A stretch of 64,000 bases of DNA, from the NCBI GenBank assembly GCA_054601695.1, contig BAAHQB010000085.1, positions 310,001-374,000 of the forward strand, given 5' to 3'. Each line of letters begins with the position of its first letter. The first letter of the stretch is position 1. The notes beneath the pieces were generated by a model that was given only the letters and a program-made list of their open reading frames with translations, had not been told where the DNA came from and searched no databases. The translations under genes and the position numbers were made by a program. This DNA comes from Amorphochlora amoebiformis. Lineage: Eukaryota > Cercozoa > Chlorarachniophyceae. Below, one piece after another: positions 58,059-64,000 of the stretch.

Positions 58059-60042
58059 CCTATTATACACGTGTACAAGTACACACATTTATGTATGTTT
58101 ATACATGTATATACATATACACATCCAATAAACACATGTGTCCATAAATACATACAAAAACACATATTACACATACGTAAATAATACACACAATTATTAC
58201 TCAAAAAAAAAAAAGAAAAAAAAAAAACATATACGCACACACGCCACATATTCACACCTACTACATGTACAAAATCTACTTTTCACACACATAACTGCAT
58301 ACGCGCACATACATACATACATCAGTATTACCCCCAGGATCCCCTCCCTCCAAAGCAACCAGCGCCTACTCCCCCAACCCCCCCCCTCTCGATGCCAGAC
58401 GGAGAAGAACAAGGTAAAATAATCTACGAAGGAGTCATCAGCCTTGTCCCAAAGACGAGGGTGGAGTTTGAGAAAATCAAGGTACAGAGAGAAGGAGAGA
58501 GAGGGGGCGGGGGGGGGAAAGATAAATATATAAAAAAAAAAAAAAAACGCGGGGGTGGCGGGGGAGGAAAGAAGGAGAAGAGAGAGAGAGGAGAGAGGAG
58601 AAAGGAGAGAGGAGAGAGAAGAGAGGAGAGTAGAAAGGAGAGAGGGAAGAGAAGGAGGAGAGAGGACAGATTGGAGAGAAAGGAGAGAATGAAAGCGAAG
58701 GGCATAGATGGTAGTATGGGGAGTGAGGGACATCAGAGAGAGAGATAGAATGGCGTAGTTGCCAAGGTATGTTTGTCTCTATGTTCTCTCTCTCTCTCCC
58801 CTCTCTCCTCTCTCTCTCTCTCTATTCTAACTCTCTTTCGTTTCTCCTCCTTGTCTATCTCTTTCTCGTCTCTCTCCTCCTCTCTCTGCCTCTCCTCTCT
58901 CTCTCTCTCGCCTCCTCTCGCCTCTCTCCGTTTCCTCTTTCTTCTACTCTCTCTCTCTTTCCTCACTCTCTCTCGTTCTCTTTCTTTCCTCCCTCTCCCT
59001 TTCTCTCTCTCTCATTCTTCCTCTCTCTCTTTCTCCTCTTTCTCTTTCTCCACTCTCTGTGTCTCCTTTTTCTCTCTCTTTCTTTCTCTATCTCTACTTC
59101 CTCTCTCTTATCTTCTCTTTCTATTTTCTTCTCTCTCTCTCTCTCTCTCTCTCTGCTATCTCTCTCTCATCTTACGTGTTCCGCTGATGTAGAATTCGAG
59201 ACTGTCTAAGATCTTTAACTCTATGCTCGGTTCTCCGCAGTATTATTTGGTATGTAAAATTTGAAAAAAATGAGTATTATATGTGTGTGTATGTAAGTGT
59301 GTTTGCACATTATGTAATATATGTATGTAACTAGATATGTGGATTATTGAACATTATAGTCTTGACTTCTATTTAAATATGTGTTTATATAATATACATA
59401 ATACATGTTTTTAATATGTAAATGTATCATATTGTCATACAAATGTACATACTACATTTACTTCTATCAGTATGCACATGTGTATATATATATATACATA
59501 TATGTATATATATATGTATATAATTACAAAACTATATACTCGTGCGAATGTATATATATATTATATATATATACATACATATGAGTGAATATATATGTAT
59601 ATATGTGTGTATATATGGGTAATATTTGCATCTATACATATGTAGAGTGGTCTATCACGACACTACCGTCGTGCATAGCCTACATACTACAAACAAGAAT
59701 AACACTGTTAAACGGCTGAAACGACATATATATGTAAATATACATACATTAGGTCCTTCGGGACACTAGCTTAAGCATTCATGTGTCTAAGGTAAAAAAA
59801 CACACATACCTGTTTGTATGTATATATATGTTTATATATATATATATACATATATATATATACATTACAATATATGTATACAACACATCACTTTGCTCAT
59901 AGCTTAGTAAGCTCCGAGAGAGAAAGGGAAAGAGAGATAGAGAGAGAGAGAGAGAAGGAACATAAGAAGAGAGGAAAGAGATAAAAGAGAGATAGATAAA
60001 GGGGGAAAAACCGACAGTTACAGATAGATTTATCGCTCTATA

Positions 60043-60086
<44 letters not shown>

Positions 60087-61015
60087 AAAGCATACATATA
60101 CAATATACATGTATATATATATATATATATATATGCATTCATATCAATAGACTAAGGGAAAGCGTATAAACGTCATATCATTGAACTCGAAGCAGAAATG
60201 TAACTCTACCAGGTATTACGTGCAATACATACACATATACATATACATATATGCATATATATAATATAAATATATAGATATATCAATATCCAATATATAC
60301 ACAAACATAGGTACGTACATATTAATATATAGATATCTATGTAAGAAAGTATACGACATAGTATGGATGTAAACGTATGTGAATGTGTGTATATAAAAAA
60401 CATATGTTATATTTATGCATATATATGTTTATATGTTCGATTATCTTATTCGAGAATATATATATATATACATATATACATATATATTTGTATATGTGGG
60501 TGTATATATGTATATATATTATAAACATATATAATTATATATAAGGGCTAAAGCTATTCTGTTAGAGCGAAAGGAAGACAACTCTACGATTGCATGCCTT
60601 AGGGTATTTAACGCATATATACATATTATATATATATATATATTATATATATATATAAATATATATATATATATTTGTAGATATTAATATATATATATAT
60701 ATATATTATATATATACGTACAAATATATTTATGTGTGCTCACATATAGGTGTACATATTCAAAGACGTATGCATGTATATATGTGTATTATATTTCTAC
60801 TATGTAGTATAATATATATATATATATATAACATATATATATATATATTAATACAGATAGCTGTATAGAATTATACATATATATATGTATATATATATAT
60901 ATATGTTATTTGTGTATTTCACATACATTGCGTCTAGTATACATGTATCACTAACATATATCTGCATGATATGCACATTGATAATATATTTATGTCATAT
61001 ATTTACGTTTATATT

Positions 61016-61050
<35 letters not shown>

Positions 61051-61389
61051 ATATATATATATATACATACACATATATATATACATACATATTCTGTACA
61101 CAGGCCATGTGCATAGACATATACATATTTATATATATGTGTATATACGTATATATATACATATATATATTTAATGTAATATATATATATATACTTATGC
61201 ATATGTACGTATATATATATACTTTTCAGGTAGTATCATTAGCACGTAAGTGGACACTTTACATCCCGTCTATCGAAGAGGCAAAACAGTGGGGTATACA
61301 TATATTACTCAACACTTATGTATAATTATACGTACATATATATATATATATGTAATATCTTTGATATATTTGTACATGTCACGATGTGA

Positions 61390-61425
<36 letters not shown>

Positions 61426-61580
61426 TTGTATATAAATATATGTACATGTATTTACATATGTATATATATATATATACATATATGAGTATTTATATATATA
61501 AATACTTCCACTAATACATGTATATAACCGTACATATATTACATGTAAATACAAATATACATCTATATACATACGTCTAT

Positions 61581-61626
<46 letters not shown>

Positions 61627-61879
61627 ATATATATTTGTGTATACTTGTAAATAAATATATTATATATAAATATGTATATATATATATGTATATACATGTA
61701 AGTAAGCGGGTTACGGTTTGGTTTGGTTTTATGTATATCAGCATTGCATGTACATATATATAAACATATATATAAACATGTATACAAATATTTAAATCAT
61801 ATATACCTATTACACATACATACGACAACGATGTATTAGCCATATACATATATATACATATAAATATATATATATAATA

Positions 61880-61925
<46 letters not shown>

Positions 61926-62693
61926 CAAATGTGAGCAAACGTCATTGATTTCACACAATACATATCCATAAATATATATTCATATATACATATACATATA
62001 TATATATAGTACGCATAATGTATGTGTAAATACACACCTAAACATATCACACACACATAAATACACATGCCTCCTGATAAAGCATATATGTATGAATGCA
62101 TTATGTATGCACACACATATATTTATATATATATAAATATATATATGTGTATATACTCAGCGGCAACTATCAATCTGCATGTTCGGCAGGGATTGTGTAC
62201 ACCGAGGCGTGCTCTCACAACTACAAGTCCAGGTTACATGCATATACATAAATATATAAATATAATATATATGTACACAATGTGTAAATGTATATATGTA
62301 TACACGTATGTACGTATTTATATACATATATATATATATATATATTTATTTATTTATATATAGGATATATAGAAATATATCATATATATATATATATATA
62401 TTGTATGTATGTATGTTTTATGTATGTGAGATTTCCATACTTATATTTTGTGCAGAGGAAAGGAATGTATATATCAATACATATATATATATATATATAT
62501 ATTTGTGTACATATTTAAGTATATTTGTGTAATTGTGGGTGTTTTCATATATAATCTCATATTTATATATATATATATATGTATATGTAAATATATATAT
62601 ATATATATACATGTATATACACATATCTATATGTACATATCTATACATATATATATATATATATATGTATTCATGAATAATTATCTACACATA

Positions 62694-62733
<40 letters not shown>

Positions 62734-62771
62734 AAATACATAGTATGTCAATGATACATACATATTTATAA

Positions 62772-62804
<33 letters not shown>

Positions 62805-63150
62805 GATCTAATGTATATACATATATATATATACATCCTCGTATCCATATATATTCCTATGACTAAATATACATTCAGACATATATTAAGTACATATACA
62901 AAATATATTATTTCAAGGCTCAAAAACAAGTGCGTCCAAACTGTTTCACATCACGTCGTACGGAGCAGAAGGGGAGAAAGAGAATGCGAATGAGGGCAAG
63001 AATTCAGAGGGGGAGGGGGTAAATAAAGTTGAGAGGGAGAAGATGGCTCAAAGAGGTTGAAAACCTTACATGTGTAAAATAAATATCTGTTAAAAAAATA
63101 GTTATATATGTATATTAGATGTATTATATAAATATATTAATGTATACATC

Positions 63151-63200
<50 letters not shown>

Positions 63201-63545
63201 TATGTGTTTTGTATACAGTAGATCTACATATATATATATATATAGTGTACATATATAGATTCATACAATAAACATATAAATGTACTCATACGCATGATTA
63301 CATAGGGATATGAGATTCATCATAAAACATACATATCTAGATATTCTATATATATATATATATATATATATGTACTATAAATACATTCAAAAATATATGT
63401 GTATAATAAATACATCGTAAACGCTCAGGAAACTCGCAGTCAGGCACTCAAGAACTCGTGGAAGAGGATTGGTAGATATTTAAATTTGCAGTTCTATCGG
63501 ATACAGTGCTACCCTTTTTATGACGTTGCCATAATTCGAGTGTAA
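50721..63545 (+). CDS. Coiled-coil and low-complexity protein, unrecognised (21-exon model)
   Basis: Exons: 50721-50826, 50880-50936, 50996-51108, 51202-51420, 51557-51684, 52515-52584, 53925-53975, 54217-54357, 54877-55164, 55936-55974, 56423-56476, 57050-57122, 57297-57475, 58338-58481, 59193-59249, 60151-60212, 60546-60603, 61230-61293, 62161-62232, 62918-63018 and 63429-63545 (TAA). All phases agree, totalling 730 codons from 50721. The N-terminal third is coiled coil ([72 protein letters not shown]). The middle is disordered with pentapeptide repeats. The C-terminal part is mixed ([34 protein letters not shown]). No family is recognised. No ATG was found, and an in-frame TAG at 50718 means the start lies upstream or in a missed exon. 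Exon 50996-51108 is the least convincing. It may be two genes. Confidence 0.5.
51835..52500. repeat. TA/GTAT intron of the coiled-coil gene
   Basis: The intron after 51684 starts with 150 bp of T/C-rich sequence and continues in TA and GTAT repeats to 52514. The following introns (52585-53924, 55165-55935, 55975-56422, 57476-58337, 59250-60150, 60604-61229, 61294-62160, 63019-63428) have the same nature. I see no further supported exon in them. Confidence 0.75.
54925..55160 (+). repeat. Coding 15-bp repeat (pentapeptide EPKxP)
   Basis: Inside exon 54877-55164, about fifteen units of (E/D/G)PK(D/V/H)(P/S), for example [25 protein letters not shown]. The DNA unit is about CCCAAGGACTCGGAC. This is the only clear tandem repeat in the window that is multiples of three and kept in frame in a supported exon. 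Confidence 0.85.
58482..59192 (+). repeat. Intron with GA-rich 5' half and CT-rich 3' half
   Basis: After donor GTACAG come about 250 bp of GA-rich sequence (with runs of G and of A), a short unique middle (about 58690-58770), then about 390 bp CT-rich up to GATGTAG. The halves are complementary in composition and could pair in RNA. Confidence 0.85.
59640..59780. other. Unique intronic sequence
   Basis: Non-repetitive patch (GAGTGGTCTATCACGACACT and following) in an otherwise TA-rich intron. It has stops in all frames and no RNA gene is recognised. Confidence 0.4.
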
Positions 63546-63885
63546 AATTGTTATGAACAAGCAAACTCTTAATTACGTATACACTGGATATATTACCTAA
63601 ATTACCTAGGATTAACTAGATTAATGAAAACAAATTCATTCGAGTTACTATCGCGTAGTGCTGTAACAACAATCTTTTATAAAGGTAACTTAAGCTTTGG
63701 CGGCACGTACTACACACTAGCCAGGGATCACCATGAGACTAGAGGTCATGCACCTTTAGACCTAGCCAGTATCTATCTAGATATATGAATATATTACTGC
63801 TAGTAACTAGCCTGCCTAGACGAGACAACACGGATTGTTGTTAATCCACCTTGACGTCAAAGTATTCCGTGAAACCCCGGTCGCC
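63546..63885. other. Intergenic region with a TGACGTCA palindrome
   Basis: 340 bp of unique sequence after the stop at 63545, with CTAG-rich words as in 41579-41904. TGACGTCA at 63852-63859 is 27 bp upstream of an ATG, recalling the motif at 50708. A promoter role is possible. Confidence 0.45.
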
Positions 63886-63973
63886 ATGTCGCGGTGCCAT
63901 GTACCCTGTTTTTCCCTCGAACAAATGGGATTGCACTCGATCGTATCTATTTCGAGAGTCGATCACTCTGCAG
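63886..63973 (+). CDS. Possible first exon of the next gene (partial)
   Basis: The ATG in context TCGCCATGTCG opens a frame reading MSRCHVPCFSLEQMGLHSIV, then SISRVDHSA, then a GTATTA donor after GCAG (phase 1). Composition is GC-richer than the surroundings. The rest lies beyond the window. No family is recognised. Confidence 0.4.
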
Positions 63974-64000
63974 GTATTATATGAAGTGTGTGAAGATGAT

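Overview
The window is nuclear DNA of an intron-rich eukaryote, most likely a protist. Coding sequence is broken into short exons with GT-AG introns. Dinucleotide and tetranucleotide repeats (TA, GA/CT, GTAT) and vertebrate-type telomeric hexamers (TTAGGG) fill the rest. The lineage cannot be fixed from the sequence. A TTAGGG-telomere protist, possibly a unicellular holozoan, is a guess. Almost all long open frames are translations of simple repeats (strings of Y/I/T/H, S/L, R/E or V/T) and are not genes. I built the gene models by hand from protein-like islands, GT/AG sites and matching codon phases, so exon edges are inference.

Layout: 0-5.5 kb is repeats with a few isolated exon-like islands and a telomeric-repeat block. 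5.5-6.6 kb is non-coding unique sequence and a 33-bp tandem array. 7.0-9.9 kb (minus) holds part of an unrecognised gene. 11.5-15.1 kb (minus) is a secreted group XII-like phospholipase A2 with signal peptide, NGCG loop and CCDxHDxCY active site. It is divergent from a plus-strand gene starting near 15.4 kb. From 16.4 to 39.25 kb (plus) a chain of about 28 short exons encodes three CS (p23/NudC-like) domains. 39.9-41.6 kb (plus) is the 3' part of another unrecognised gene. 41.9-50.4 kb (minus) is CHD1, a double-chromodomain SNF2 remodeler, modelled in nine phase-consistent exons (1479 codons). It is divergent from a coiled-coil gene at 50.7-63.5 kb (plus, 21 phase-consistent exons). A new first exon may start at 63.9 kb.

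The most striking feature is how the introns are built. At many exons one splice junction (the exon end plus the start of the intron, or the intron end plus the start of the exon) is repeated in tandem 2 to 8 times, separated by the same simple repeat that fills the intron. Only one copy is the full exon. The repeat is TA in most cases, but GA at 30.7-31.5 kb, TTAGGG at 29.95-30.1 kb and a 22-bp minisatellite at 38.2 kb. Some acceptor-side copies place AG directly next to GT, as in recursive splice sites. Telomeric hexamers sit directly at several predicted splice sites.

A second striking feature is a short dispersed element, 22 copies, always embedded in TTAGGG arrays in fixed orientation. 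One end is constant against the hexamer and the other is truncated to varying extents. This resembles a short retroelement with a telomeric-repeat tail.
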